DNA of 64,000 nt from Allomyces arbusculus (Eukaryota; Blastocladiomycota; Blastocladiomycetes; Blastocladiales; Blastocladiaceae): contig JADHYV010000002.1 in the NCBI GenBank assembly GCA_027604705.1, forward strand, positions 682,001 to 746,000. Reading direction: 5' to 3'. Numbering within the stretch: the first letter of the stretch is position 1; every line of letters begins with the position of its first letter. Both the position numbers and the translations under genes were made by a program. Below the pieces are notes generated by a model. It was not told the DNA's origin, did not search any database, and was given only the letters and a program-made list of their open reading frames with translations. Below are positions 1 through 10,748 of this stretch, piece after piece.

Positions 1-1841
1 TCCGTGGAACGACGCCGCGCCCTCTACGTTGCCTCGGCAGGCCAGGACAACCCGAACCACATTGTCGACGCCCTGCTCGGCCAGGCCACGACCATCACAT
101 TCTGGACGTTGTTCTTTGGGCTCTTGTTTGTCCATTCGGTATCGATTGCGCAATATTTCACCCGGAAGTCGTTTGTCGCTGACGCTCCTCGATGCGCGCA
201 CATAGGGTCGCACCGTCATCTTGTGGTCGTTTGGCCTCATTCTCGCAGTGCTCTTGATCCTTCGCCAACACCGACTTTGGCACCGTGTCTGGCACCAGTT
301 CCGCGGTCGCTCCGTATCGGCATCTGCGCGGCCACTCCCTGACCAGCGGTACGACGGCACCGACCCGCGCGTCGTGTGGATTGTTTTCACTGTCCGCTTC
401 CTCGTCATTGGGTTTGGACTCGCAATGGTCGGCCTCGTCGACCTGACCAACGTCGCGAATGGGACTGCAAGGACAACCACGTCGATTGCTGAACTGCTCG
501 CGACGGTTGGCGCGCCGCGGTGGGGGCCACTCGCAGGCGCCTACATCGGGTTCTTTGCGCTGTTTGTGTTGCAGGACTTGGCGCTCGCGCTGACGCTCCC
601 ACCCGTTGTTGCAGCTGCTGGCGTGGTCGTTGCGATCGTTGGCAAGCTGGCCGTGGCGGGCTATGTGTGCAGCCAAATCGCCGTCGGGCTCGGACCATCA
701 ACCATGGTCGCGCTTGCGTGCCTCGGGATTGACCTGCGTGACGGACGCGCATGGTGGACGCATCGGCCGCGCGCACCCGTTGGCGAATTCACCCTGCAGC
801 GACACGGTCTTGTCCGACGACACGCACGCCGCAGCGCAATCATCACGGTCGTGCTCGTTAGTTTGGCCGTGGTCGGGTCCGTGGCAATCGGTTTCGCAGT
901 CGGAACGCAGAGCGCAAGCACTGTGACTACGACGACATTCCGCAACACGACCCTCGGGACGGGCCGGTTCCCGCTATGCACGGCCACGTACGGTGTCGAC
1001 CGCATGGGCACCGCGCGACTCAACCTGGCCGATCTCACCGCATTATCTGCGGTCGCGTACAGTTCCACGAGCGACGACGCGACGACCTACCTGCACGGCA
1101 ACCCGCGGCTTGCCGACGTGCAAGTCGCGCACGCTAACCTCAACGACACGACGGGCGTACGGTTCTGGGAGTTCCGGTTCCCGTCCACCGCGCCGGGGCT
1201 CAGCGTTGTGGCGATCCGCGGCACATCGACGCTCGAGGACGTGCTCGAGGACGCACGGCTCTGGTCGACACCTCTGCTCCTACAAGGATCGAGCTATTTC
1301 GGCACGTTCTTTGTGCTGTGGCCGCGCACGGCTATGGCTGCGGTCGTGCGCGTTGTTGCGCAGTACCTGGCGTTTTCAAGGTTCCTGTACTCGGTCGAGG
1401 TCGAGGCGTATACGCGCACGCTCGTGCAGAGCGGGCAGAAAGTGCTGGTCACGGGGCACTCGCTGGGCGGTGGGCTCGCGCAGGTCGTGGGGTCGCGCGT
1501 GCAGGTGCCGGCGGTTGCGATCTCTGGTCCGGGGCTCGGCATGTCGTATTTGGCCTACGACACAACGGTCGAGGCGATTGCCAAGTGGACCGTGAACGTT
1601 GTACCGTTTTCAGATCCCGGTGCGTTGGGGGAGTATCATCCGCGGCACGCGAGTTAGTGCCTTCTAACGTGCATTCAACTTCGTCCTGATGTCGTTCGGG
1701 CTAGTCCCTATGGCCGACGATCAAGTGGCCGCACAGATCCACATCCCTTGCCACCAAGCTATCCCGTCCAACTGCCACTCGATCAAGAACACGCTCCAGA
1801 CGATCGAGGATATGTGCGCTGGGATCGGTGTCGATGCGTGA
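1..1841 (+). CDS. Multi-membrane class 3 lipase (DAG lipase-like), 5' end outside window
   Basis: Likely hydrolyses acylglycerols at a membrane. Three exons are visible: 1-138, 206-1619 and 1705-1841, ending at TGA 1839-1841. The introns are 67 nt (GTATCG..CATAG) and 85 nt (GTGCGT..GCTAG); both joins keep frame. The first part holds about five hydrophobic segments (for example FWTLFFGLLF, VILWSFGLILAVLLIL and VVLVSLAVVGSVAIGFAVG). The lipase_3 domain follows: an oxyanion-region RGTSTLEDVL, the nucleophile elbow GHSLGGG near 1458, a candidate Asp in VVPFSDPVP, and a candidate His in NCHSIKNT on the last exon. Stopping at the in-frame TAG at 1657 would lose the His, which supports the last intron. 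N-terminal membrane helices followed by lipase_3 resemble diacylglycerol lipases, but the true N-terminus lies outside the window, so the subfamily is an inference. Confidence 0.8.
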
Positions 1842-1991
1842 AAGGCATGGAATTCATTCGCGAACTTTTGAAGACTTCACTGGGACGGAACAAGAACAGT
1901 AGATTCTGACCAAAGACGTATTCGATAAAATGCGCCTGCTGTCCACCCAGTGCGACCCGCTCCAACCGTCCCAGTCTCAAAACACCAACGC

Positions 1992-4837
1992 CTATGCTTG
2001 CAGTCCCGCCTTGCGCTCCTCGGCCGTGATCATGCCATTGACGGCAACAGCATCCACAATTGTCTGCTCGAGCTGCAGGAACCGCTTGTGCGTTTCCGGG
2101 AGCCCGACCCGCGCCAGGTACTCTTTGCGCTTGACGAGCACCATCGGCAGCAAATCCTTGAACCGTTGGACGATATCCAGGGCGCTATTTGTGCAGAAAA
2201 TCAGGGTCGCGTCCTCCAACAGCAAGACGTAAAGAGCTGAACGCACCGATCCCACTGGTGCGCGAGCACCCACATGCGCACGGCCCAAAACGCTAAACCC
2301 GCCGCGAGCAGCACGGCCTCGGCCTCCTTGAACTGGCGCTTGAACACGAGCACCTCGGCTTGCCGCAATTCGGCAGCCTTAAACGCGCGAATGTGGCAAA
2401 TGTACTGCACTTTGGTCGCGTCGTCCATGGCCGCGTACGCGACCTCGGCCGTGTTCAGCTCGTTGCCGTGCGTGAGCGCCAAGCCGGCGAGCACGGCCCA
2501 CAAGTCGCGCTGCTTGGCCATGCGGCAGATCTTGAGACACGCATCCCACTTTTTCCGTGCGGCCAGCTCGTGCAACGTTCGCGTGTACGGGCACGTCCAT
2601 CCAACAACCATGGTACTGCCGTCGGTCTTGCGCAAACTGCACTGCGATCCGGCGTACCACAGAATCCTCGCCGACTTGACCCCCTCCTTGGTCCGGACCG
2701 CGACTTTGGCGAGATCAGCATCGACAAAGACGACCGCCGGAAACATCCAGAACGTGAGCCGCCCGTCCATGGTACTAGCGAGTAGCGGCGTCTCCTCGTC
2801 GAACCGAATTGACTCGGTCATCCCACCAAGCTTGACGAAATTCCAGCGCGCGGGTTGCGCGAGCCACAGGTCATTGTTCTTGTCGACAATCGCCACATGC
2901 TTCGCGAGCCCAACGTGGTCGACGTCCACCTTGCGAATTTCGTGCGCGTGCTGGATCTCGTCGAGCGGGCGGCCCGTTGACAGGTCAAATTGCAGCAACT
3001 TGTCCTCGTGCACCGGGTCGCGCACGACGAGCACATCGTCATTGAGCGCCAAAAGCGCCTCGGTCACGGTTTCCGGCCGCGCGATCTTGATGTGGCACAG
3101 GACGCGGCCCGAGTAGGCCATGACGACGATCCCGTTCTGGTGGTCGACAACGGCAAAGCACGACTTCGCCTGCTTGACGGCGCCGAGCCGGCCGGAGAGT
3201 TGCGCGGGCACGTCAAACGCATTCACGGCCAGCTGACCGAGCGTGGTCGTGACGACGTGGCACTGCGTGCTGGTGATGAGCACGACCGTGTGGAACGCGA
3301 CACTTGCGTGCACGAGCCGGTCCTTGAAATCGAGTTGGTCCTCATGGCCTGTTTTTGTGTCGCGCACCTGCACGACCTTGTCGTCGAGAATCTCAACTTC
3401 AAGATGACGCCATTCGAGCCGCCGGTGGACCAAGTGTGCGAACCCGACGTGACCGCGCGCCGTCGCGAAAGCGAACATTGTACCGTCGGCGGTCCACGAG
3501 GTCGCATAGATGCTGCCGGAATCGACCGTGGAGGTGGCAAGCGTCCACTAGAAGATAAGGCCAACCGTCAGTTCCGCCCCTAGAGGAAATACCGGAGGTA
3601 GAGAACCAAGGCGCAGCGTACCCCAAGTCGGTCGCACACGCGGAGCGAATTGTACGAGCCCACGGTAAAGCAGTCGCCGTTCGGGGACCAGGCCAGCGAC
3701 GTGACGACGTGGTCGAGAATGGGCGACGCGTACATCAGCCGGCCATACGCGTCCCACACCTTGAACTTCTTGTCCTCGCCGCCCGACACAATGAGGGATG
3801 AGGCCTCGTTCCATGCGACCTTCAAGACACAGCCATCATGGGCTTTCCACTAGAGGGGAGGTGATGGTCAATGGGCATCCTCATTTCGCCCCAGTCCAAA
3901 AAGAAAGAACCGCACTGTGTTCTGTTTCGATCCGGCTTGCAGCGGCTTGATGCACAACGATTTGTTGGCTGTGAGCAGGACTTGGGTCCCATCAGGCGAC
4001 CATGACGACGAGAAAATGGGGGTTCCTACGCGGCCATGCCCAGATCAAGTGAGTTCACGGCGGTTAAAGGGGCGAAATGAGCAACCAAGCGTAGACCTTG
4101 GGTCAATAGAAGCGACCGGAGCATGCCCGTCTTGGACCAGATCTTGACTTGACCGTCCTCGCCACCTGCGGCAATTCCACAGAGGGGTCGTTTGATTTCA
4201 GAATCCCGGCAATCTCGCGCATGTGGAACAGCGTACCCGACAAGAGCGCCGACCCGTCCCCGCTCCAATGCAGTGACAGCACCGCGCCGCGGTGCGCGTC
4301 CATGATCTTGTCGACGCGTGCGCCTTTACTGCACAGCATGATCTTCCCGTCGCTCGTTCCTGCAGCAAACATCTCGATGCGCCCGGGCAGCCACGAGAGC
4401 GCCGTGACGTAGACGCGCGGCGGTCCATCGGGTGCGGCGGTTCCGTCAGCTGCAGCGGCAGCGGCAGCCGCTGCTCGTGGCGGGTACCCGCCGGCAGGGC
4501 TGAAGAGAGTAGTGGCGACGGGGCCGAGACAGTCGCCTTCGCGCGTCCATCGAAAAAGACGCTGGTCCTCGCTAGGGAGAGAAGAACCGTCGTTTTCGTC
4601 ATCTTGCGGTGCTCGTGGCGCGGCAAGCTCAGAAAACACGGGGGGCATACCAACCCAATGGAAAAGAGCTCGTTTGTTGAAGACCAGCCGAGACAGGCAA
4701 CGACATCTGAGTCTGGTATCGCGACGAATGTTCACGGTGGTGACGGTCCGTCAGGTCCTGGAGCATTGGTGCGTGGGCAACATCGCATGCAAGGCGAGCA
4801 TACGGCTAGACGAGTTGCAGTTGACTTTGAGCTTCAT
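1992..4837 (-). CDS. IFT80: Intraflagellar transport protein 80 (IFT-B complex)
   Basis: WD-repeat subunit of the IFT-B train that carries axoneme cargo along flagellar microtubules. I resolve eight exons: 4837-4804, 4712-4655, 4571-4237, 4165-4097, 4025-3916, 3849-3622, 3547-2247 and 2184-1992. The seven introns are 62-91 nt. The spliced product is 775 aa, close to the human protein's usual length of about 777. Matches to the family run the whole length: start MKLKV, then VVACLGWSSTNELFS, GEDGQVKIWSKTGMLRS, IKPLQ, the WKAHDG..VAWNEASS block, SGGEDKKFKVWDAYGR and FWAVRMWVLAHQWDRALDI. The first exon is only 34 nt, and its ATG (4837-4835) is chosen from the conserved MKLKV. The gene converges on the upstream lipase and diverges from the LOR pair. 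It implies a flagellated life stage. Confidence 0.95.
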
Positions 4838-5422
4838 TATGCACCAAGTCGAAATCGGTCAGAGCGTTGCAAGTGGTGGTTGTTGGTCAAAAGAATTATC
4901 ACGAGCGCCGTGATCGACGAAGTTGAGAAAAGCAACACGGAGAGGCGTCTCTACGCGATCACGTCGCATGCCAAGGGCAAGATCACCCAGAGTCTTCCCG
5001 TTTACCGTCGATCAGGCGAGCCACGTCCACTCACCTTCCCCGCATTCTCGGTACCAGACAACAGCGAAATACGCGTGTTATCTAGCACGCGCTCGTTTGT
5101 GTCTCTGGGCGCCGAGAATCCCATTCACATGTTCCGAGATCTTTATCCTGCCGCACCACATTCGCTCCATCGAGCTGCGTCCCACCACCAGCCGATGTAT
5201 TTGCCTGGGTTCGCGGGCCGGACAACGGAGAATAACACAATGTCAAGTGGGCGTGCCAAGACCTAGTCCCCTTTTTATGACCGTTCTCGTCCCTCGCCAG
5301 TACTTGATCCATTACTAGTGTGTCGTTTTGTGCTCCCCTCCTCCCGACCCGACACCCATCGACCCCGCTCTCGCCGCGCGTTCCCAAAACATTCATTTTT
5401 CACTCGCATCGCCGCATATATC
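4838..5422. promoter_or_regulatory. Divergent intergenic region, IFT80 / LOR gene A
   Basis: 585 nt separate the two divergent start codons, so both promoters must lie here. No clear TATA box or known motif was picked out. Overlapping ORFs in this stretch lack family resemblance and are treated as chance. Confidence 0.5.
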
Positions 5423-6085
5423 ATGGGCCAGTCGTTGACCAAGTATGCCAATTCGAGCATCATATCGGACGATGCATTGCGCAACACCAACTATAAGCGC
5501 GTGCTCGTCGTTGGCGAGGACCACGTCGTTCCCTACGATCAACACCGCCGCACGCTCCAGATCCGCCAAGTTCTATCGTTCTCGGGCGGCGACCACAACG
5601 TCATCGACGCCAACACGCAGCATATCCTGTATCGATCGTCTGGTAAAGTGCTCTCGTCCAAGGAGCTCGAACTACTCGACGCGCGCACGGGCATGCCCAT
5701 TGTCGCCATGCGCTCCAAGGATCCGTTTGGAGATTACGCCAGCTTTGACATTTGCCGTCCCACCAATGAGGGCGGCGAGCTGCTCATGCGCATCAAGGTG
5801 CGCCGACACGCTGAGCACTCCACGCTCGAGGGCACATTTGTCTGCGAGTCGGCTCGCCATTTGCCGCCGCTTGTTGTCAAGGCCGGATTTGTCGACATGT
5901 TTTTCTTTTTGGGCCATCCGGCTGAGCACGGGATTCTGATTGGGCGCATGGACGCGGAGCGCCATTTGAGCGGCAGCGACACCATGTCGCTCACCGTCGT
6001 TCCGGGCGTCGATGCGTCGCTGCTCGTGTCGATCTGTGTTTTGGCTGATTTCGTGCAGCGCACCGACGATCTCACTGGGTGGTGA
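5423..6085 (+). CDS. LURP-one-related (LOR/tubby-C2-like) protein A
   Basis: 220 aa, intronless. The fold family (LURP-one-related, tubby C-terminal/phospholipid scramblase-like barrel) is suggested by the strand pattern ILYRSSGKVLSSKELELLD, the segment DMFFFLG and the closing helix VVPGVDASLLVSICVLAD, typical of LOR proteins (APGVD..L..A.CV..D). The ATG at 5423 is chosen over in-frame upstream codons because the start MGQSLTKYAN is shared with the paralogue 1.1 kb downstream. That start fits an N-myristoylation signal (Gly2, Thr6, Lys7), suggesting membrane attachment. LOR proteins have no single agreed function; scramblase-like or lipid-binding roles are inferences. The family assignment rests on pattern only. 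Confidence 0.75.
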   Translation: MGQSLTKYANSSIISDDALRNTNYKRVLVVGEDHVVPYDQHRRTLQIRQVLSFSGGDHNVIDANTQHILYRSSGKVLSSKELELLDARTGMPIVAMRSKDPFGDYASFDICRPTNEGGELLMRIKVRRHAEHSTLEGTFVCESARHLPPLVVKAGFVDMFFFLGHPAEHGILIGRMDAERHLSGSDTMSLTVVPGVDASLLVSICVLADFVQRTDDLTGW

Positions 6086-6571
6086 TGCCGGTTGTTGAGC
6101 AGAACCACCAGAGGAGAGGGCGGAATAGATCTGTGATTTGTGGGGATGAGTTGGCTTACTTCGTTCAGCCTTGATCTTAATTTGGTTCCAAGTCGCAGCG
6201 GGGTCGCGGCGCTCGTCTCGCGATGGATGGTAGCAGCGCAAGGCCGGAAATGTGACGGAGTCTGGAGAAGGTGGTGTGGCGACGACCTGCCGATGATATG
6301 GCCGAGTCGATTCATAATCCCGCCACCTTGCCGTGACCATCACCACCAAACTCACCAAACCACACCACATTTTAACTGCTTGCGGCTCACAACACTTTCT
6401 GCACGCGCTCTCTTTCGTTGGACCCTTGGAACCGTTGGTCGTGCGCTCCATTGTGCAAGCTGCAGCTGTTTCCGCGCGATTCGCACCATATCTCTCGCGC
6501 GCGACTCTTGCCGTCGCCCCACGACATACATCGTCCATCACGCTACAAGCATTGCTGAAGCCCAGACCACC
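6086..6571. other. Intergenic spacer between LOR genes A and B
   Basis: 486 nt with the presumed promoter of LOR gene B. The frame of gene B is open far upstream, but that translation has no counterpart in gene A and is not counted as coding. Confidence 0.5.
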
Positions 6572-7228
6572 ATGGGCCAGTCGCTGACCAAGTATGCGAA
6601 CACCAACTTTATCGCTGACGACGCGCTTCGCAACACCAACTACAAGCGCGTGCTCGTTGTTGGCGAGGACCACGTTGTGCCGTACGACCAGCACCGCCGC
6701 ACGCTGCTCATCCGACAACAAGCGTCCTGGTCTGGTGGGGACCACGAAGTCGTCGACGCCAACACGCAGCAAGTTGTCTATCGCACGTCGGGCCGCGTCT
6801 TTTCGTCCAAGGAGGTGGAGCTGGTCGACGCAAACACAGGCTTGCCGATTGTCGCCGTGCGGTCCAAGGACCTGCTCATCTACTCCAACTTTGATATTTG
6901 CCGTCCGTCGAGCGAGGGAGGCGACGTGCTCGTCAAGGTCAACGTGCGCCGCCACCTCACGCACTACACGCTCGAGGGGACGTTTGTCTGCGACACGGCT
7001 CGCAATTTGCCACCGCTGATCGTCAAGGCCGGGTTTGTCGACATGTTTTTCTTTTTGGGCCGGCCCTCGGAAAACGGCGTTTTGATTGGGCGCATGGACG
7101 CGGAGCGAAACTTTACCTCGAAGGATACCATGTCGCTTGCAGTTGTACCAGGCGTCGACGCGGCCTTGCTGGTCGCCATTTGTGTCTTGGCCGATGTGGT
7201 GCGGCGAACCGACGAAGCTCGGAATTAG
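6572..7228 (+). CDS. LURP-one-related (LOR/tubby-C2-like) protein B
   Basis: 218 aa, intronless tandem paralogue of gene A. The two share the start MGQSLTKYAN, the block LRNTNYKRVLVVGEDHVVPY, FVDMFFFLG, LIGRMDAER and the closing VVPGVDA.LLV.ICVLADVV. Divergence concentrates in the loops (ASWSGGDHEV versus LSFSGGDHNV) and the last residues. The N-myristoylation-type start is conserved, so membrane targeting is probably functional in both copies. The conserved DNA extends little beyond the coding region, which points to a duplication that is not very recent. Confidence 0.75.
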   Translation: MGQSLTKYANTNFIADDALRNTNYKRVLVVGEDHVVPYDQHRRTLLIRQQASWSGGDHEVVDANTQQVVYRTSGRVFSSKEVELVDANTGLPIVAVRSKDLLIYSNFDICRPSSEGGDVLVKVNVRRHLTHYTLEGTFVCDTARNLPPLIVKAGFVDMFFFLGRPSENGVLIGRMDAERNFTSKDTMSLAVVPGVDAALLVAICVLADVVRRTDEARN

Positions 7229-7354
7229 GGCCCTGTCGCCGTGTCCTGCCGGCTGCTGGCACGCCTGCTGAAATAAACGCCACAACATTGTTTGTATTCA
7301 TGGTCCCGGATTCCACGCGTTGAACGGCTTCCGCATCTGTATTTGCCACCTGCT

Positions 7355-7903
7355 TCACAGTTTCGATTGCTTCCCCTGCTTTGTGACTCCCTGGTCGCAC
7401 TCACCTTCCGAGCCGTCCTCGTTCTCTTCGTCCTGGGCCTCCTCCTCCTCGCCGGAAGCCTGACCGCTATCTTGCTTCTTGGTCGTCGCTCCCATCGTCT
7501 TGCCGGTCGGGGCAGAAGCCGCGGCTGCAACTGAGACCGATCCGACTTTCATGGTCACATCAGCGGCAGCGGCCACGGCAGACGCGGCCGACGAAGCGGC
7601 ATTCGCGACAGCCGATGCGGGACCGGCCAGAGCGGCACCAATTGCAGCGCCCGCAGCAGCGGTCGCCGCGGCGGCGGTCCCGGACATGGCGAGTGTGCCC
7701 GTTGCGCCAATCGCTTGCATGGTCGCGACCGCCCCACCGGCCACCGTCGTGCCACCGCCCAGGCTCATGAGCCATGCCGCCGTGGAGCCCGCAGCAATGC
7801 CGCCAGCACCGAAACCAAAGGCAGCCACGGCGGCGGGCACTGCGATCGCTGCAACCACGGGCGCGCTAATCGCCCCATAGACTGCGCCGCGGTACGAGGA
7901 CAT
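7355..7903 (-). CDS. ISG12/IFI6-like Gly/Ala-rich membrane protein 1
   Basis: 182 aa, intronless, ATG at 7903-7901. The core reads GFGAGGIAAGSTAAWLMS, then GGAVATMQAIGATG, which matches the signature of the interferon-induced 6-16/ISG12 family (GF...GIAAGS.AA..MS / GSLVATLQS.GA.G). Animal members are small hydrophobic proteins of mitochondrial or other internal membranes that influence cell death. The core is followed by an Ala-rich hydrophobic stretch (about 80-125) and a strongly acidic C-terminal tail with an EEEEAQDEENEDG run. It is the first of a same-strand array (7.3-14.3 kb). Function in fungi is unknown; only the family is inferred. Confidence 0.75.
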   Translation of the reverse strand: MSSYRGAVYGAISAPVVAAIAVPAAVAAFGFGAGGIAAGSTAAWLMSLGGGTTVAGGAVATMQAIGATGTLAMSGTAAAATAAAGAAIGAALAGPASAVANAASSAASAVAAAADVTMKVGSVSVAAAASAPTGKTMGATTKKQDSGQASGEEEEAQDEENEDGSEGECDQGVTKQGKQSKL

Positions 7904-8588
7904 TGTTCAATGGAGTGGATTATGTCGTCTTGCGCCCGGTTCGTCGTTCGTTCGTTGGGCAGCCCTGGTCGCTTGGAGCAAAACCAAATACGAACAAATC
8001 AGTTGCAGTCAGCCGTGAATCCACAGTCGATGATTCTCACCTGTTGGTATCGTCAGTGAGGATGTTCCCGAGAGCGTGCGCTTTGCTTTGGGCAGACGTG
8101 CGACTTGTTCAGTCCACAATGAGGCGGAGTCTGTCCAAATGCTGTCCGCCGAGTCGCCACTTGCTTCAACGACGCAGGGTTTGCCTCATCAAGTATTCGC
8201 GAGCATCGGCGTTCGCAAGCATTGGTGGTTGCCCTGGCAGCCTGTTGTCTGTCACGTTGCTCACGATTGCCAGTAGGTGTCTCTGTATGCGGGACGGCTG
8301 GCCCTCTCTCCATATTCTTCTCGCCGGCTATTCATTTCTAGTCGTGGAAAGAGCCATGGACACTTCCTAGTCCACCCCGCTGCGTCGTCCATACGGCCCC
8401 CGTTGACCCCACGGATTTGATTCTAGCCGCCTTTTTTGTGACTCCTCCGCTCCTTGAGGCTAACAGAGCCTGCTTCTTTCAGAGCAAGACTTCAAGAGTG
8501 CATTTGTCAAAAATATTTATCAGTGTTTAGAAAAGGAGACTTTGATGCTGCCACCGTGGTGTGACGAAGCAACTGCCGCAAATTTCAT
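7904..8588. other. Intergenic, no supported gene
   Basis: 685 nt between ISG12-like genes 1 and 2. A plus-strand ORF from 7903 has no ATG-anchored homology and overlaps the divergent promoter side of gene 1, so nothing coding is supported. Confidence 0.45.
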
Positions 8589-9140
8589 TCATGGCTCGCA
8601 GAGCATGACATAGTCGTCAATTACCTTGTCCCCGCCCTGAGCGTTGGACTCGGGACCGTCTTCGTCGTCATCCATACTCTGCTCATCGTGACGCTTTTTC
8701 AGCAGCATCACGGCCGTTGCGCCTGAGGCAACACCGCCAGCCGCCGCCAGTGCGACGGCGCTTGCGCAAAAGATTGATGCCGCCCCGCCAACCGGCGTGG
8801 CAGTTGCAACACCTGCAATTCCGGCTCCAACACTCACGCTCCCGACGGCAGTTGCAATGCTTGTAATTGAGGCTCCGACGGTTGCGCTCAATGCGGCGGT
8901 CGCAGCCGTCGCAGCAGTCGCGGCACTTGACATGGTGGCACCCGTCGTGGCAATCGACTGCAAGACTCCACCGATCCCACCACCACCGATACTCGACATG
9001 AAACCCACGGCCGCCGAACCCGCGACGATCCCGCCGGTGCCAAAAACAAGAGCTGCAGCCACGCTTGGGTTGGCCACCACAGCGAGAACAGGTGTGCTGA
9101 CCGCGCCAGCGAGTGCCTGACCAATAAGCATGGCCTGCAT
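8589..9140 (-). CDS. ISG12/IFI6-like Gly/Ala-rich membrane protein 2
   Basis: 183 aa, intronless. The ATG at 9140-9138 (MQAMLIGQALAGAVSTP) is chosen because ISG12-like protein 3 begins in the same way (MALFIGALAGAVSTP); the frame is open further upstream without similarity. The core reads VFGTGGIVAGSAAVGFMSS, then GGVLQSIATTGA, a diverged ISG12 signature. A second hydrophobic Ala/Gly stretch follows, then a charged tail (KKRHDEQSMDDDEDG). The array pattern of hydrophobic core plus acidic tail is kept. Function unknown. Confidence 0.7.
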   Translation of the reverse strand: MQAMLIGQALAGAVSTPVLAVVANPSVAAALVFGTGGIVAGSAAVGFMSSIGGGGIGGVLQSIATTGATMSSAATAATAATAALSATVGASITSIATAVGSVSVGAGIAGVATATPVGGAASIFCASAVALAAAGGVASGATAVMLLKKRHDEQSMDDDEDGPESNAQGGDKVIDDYVMLCEP

Positions 9141-10214
9141 AATGACGATTGCTGGAGCGTTCGTGTCGTGGCGCAGTCGTAGACTTGTGCGTGCTGATTG
9201 CCGTCGGCCTTGGCGTAAAGTCGAATGAGAGAAGAGGTGAATTGCTTCTAAGTAGATCGCGTAAACAGTGCAGTATTGACAGTTAGCTTGAAGCGTGAAT
9301 GAAATGGCCGTGTCGCTTGCGTGTTTGGCCATTGTCGACCATGTGGGAATGCAAAACACGTGCCCCGCCCAGCAAAAGTCTCGGACGTTTGACCACTGAT
9401 TATAGGAAGTTCCTCTATTTTGCACGCACCCGCTTGCCTAAGCCGCCACAGGGCAACTGAATGATTCAAAGCGTATCAAGGGACTATGTTCATAGGTACC
9501 TGTCAAGTCCAGCACATGCATTTTATGTCGAGAGCACCACCGGCGAGTTGCACTTCACGCAGTGTGCTATGAGATGGCAAAGTCCTCAGCTGATATTTGC
9601 GGAGCAAGACGAGCTTCTGTCGGAGCGGGCCGCTCGAAACATATCGGCCGACGTGCCGTTGCCGCCAGTATAACGAACATGCGTGTTTGGTCGTTTTAAT
9701 TTCGGCGCTGGTGGTGGGTGGAGTCGGATGGAACAATGAATCTGAGTTGAAACTCCACCCGCTTGTACGTTCGCCAGGTGCAGATAGTGGTGGGACTGAG
9801 GAGCATTCAGCATTCGATGTGAAGCAAGAGGAGATGCAGTTCATGATATTTAGTGTTCATTTACTCTGAAAGCATGGTAAAAATGCTGGCGCAAGCTTCC
9901 GCGGACTCGGGAGCATTGGTCAGAAATGTTGCATTCACCCTCGCAACCGCACACAATGCACACACTAGTGGGAGCAAAGACATTGTGTATGAAGCATTTC
10001 CATGATCCCTATATCGCCAAACCCCAAAGCTTTACCTTCCGCACCAGACAACGTTGCGTTCAATGCCTATTCTCTGCAAAACAACGGAGGTGCTGAAGGT
10101 TCCAAGAGCAGAATTCCAAAACAAATATCCATTTCTCTGGCGAAACAACCACACCACTGCGTGTCCTTGACGGCATTCTTTCGCTCCCATTTCCACACCA
10201 CCCGCGTTGCACAA
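9141..10214. other. Long intergenic stretch
   Basis: About 1.07 kb between ISG12-like genes 2 and 3, with lower GC than its neighbours around 9.8-10.1 kb. It must hold the promoter of gene 2 and the 3' region of gene 3. I see no gene, RNA or repeat that I can support. Confidence 0.4.
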
Positions 10215-10748
10215 TCACGATTCGCCAGTGGGATCCTGGTCATCTGCGTCGTCCTTGACCTTGTTCTCGCCTTCCTCGCCCTCTTTTTCGACATCCTCGT
10301 CCTTGTTCTCCCCATCCTCCTCCTCGCCATTCCCCTTCTTTAGCACCGTCGCGATCGTCGCACCCGCAGCCGCACTGGCCGCAGCAATCCCCGCCGCCGT
10401 GCTCGTAGTAATGGTCGTAACCGTTGCGGCCGTCGCAGCGACGGCCGTACCAGCCGTCGCGACGCCCGTGATCGCGGCTCCAATCGCAGCACCCGCAGTC
10501 ACCGTCGCGGCCGCGGCGGCCCCGGACATGGACAATGCGCCCGTCGCGCCAATCGCTTGCATCGTTGCAACAATTCCGCCGGCCGCGGTCGCGCCGCCTC
10601 CCAGGCTCGACATGAGACCAGCAGCCGTTGAACCCGCAACAATTCCGCCTGCGCCGAAGCCGATGGCGGCAACAGCAGCGGGGATAGCGAACGTCGCGAG
10701 AATCGGCGTGCTAACCGCGCCAGCGAGTGCGCCGATAAAAAGGGCCAT
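10215..10748 (-). CDS. ISG12/IFI6-like Gly/Ala-rich membrane protein 3
   Basis: 177 aa, intronless, ATG 10748-10746. N-terminal hydrophobic segment (MALFIGALAGAVSTPILA), then the best ISG12 signature of the array: GFGAGGIVAGSTAAGLMSS and GGIVATMQAIGATGALSMSG. An Ala/Thr-rich hydrophobic stretch follows, and the last 45 residues are highly acidic with Lys (GNGEEEDGENKDEDVEKEG). Closest in layout to proteins 1 and 2. Likely an internal-membrane protein with a soluble charged tail; the role is unknown. Confidence 0.75.
   Translation of the reverse strand: MALFIGALAGAVSTPILATFAIPAAVAAIGFGAGGIVAGSTAAGLMSSLGGGATAAGGIVATMQAIGATGALSMSGAAAAATVTAGAAIGAAITGVATAGTAVAATAATVTTITTSTAAGIAAASAAAGATIATVLKKGNGEEEDGENKDEDVEKEGEEGENKVKDDADDQDPTGES

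Noticed and set aside
6140-6571. N-terminal extension of LOR gene B in the same frame
   Set aside because: The paralogue starts at the same MGQSLTK, and the extension has no counterpart in it.
7903-8370. 155-codon plus-strand ORF divergent from ISG12-like gene 1
   Set aside because: Composition is scattered, with no domain or repeat. It covers the presumed promoter of gene 1 and has no paralogue in the array.
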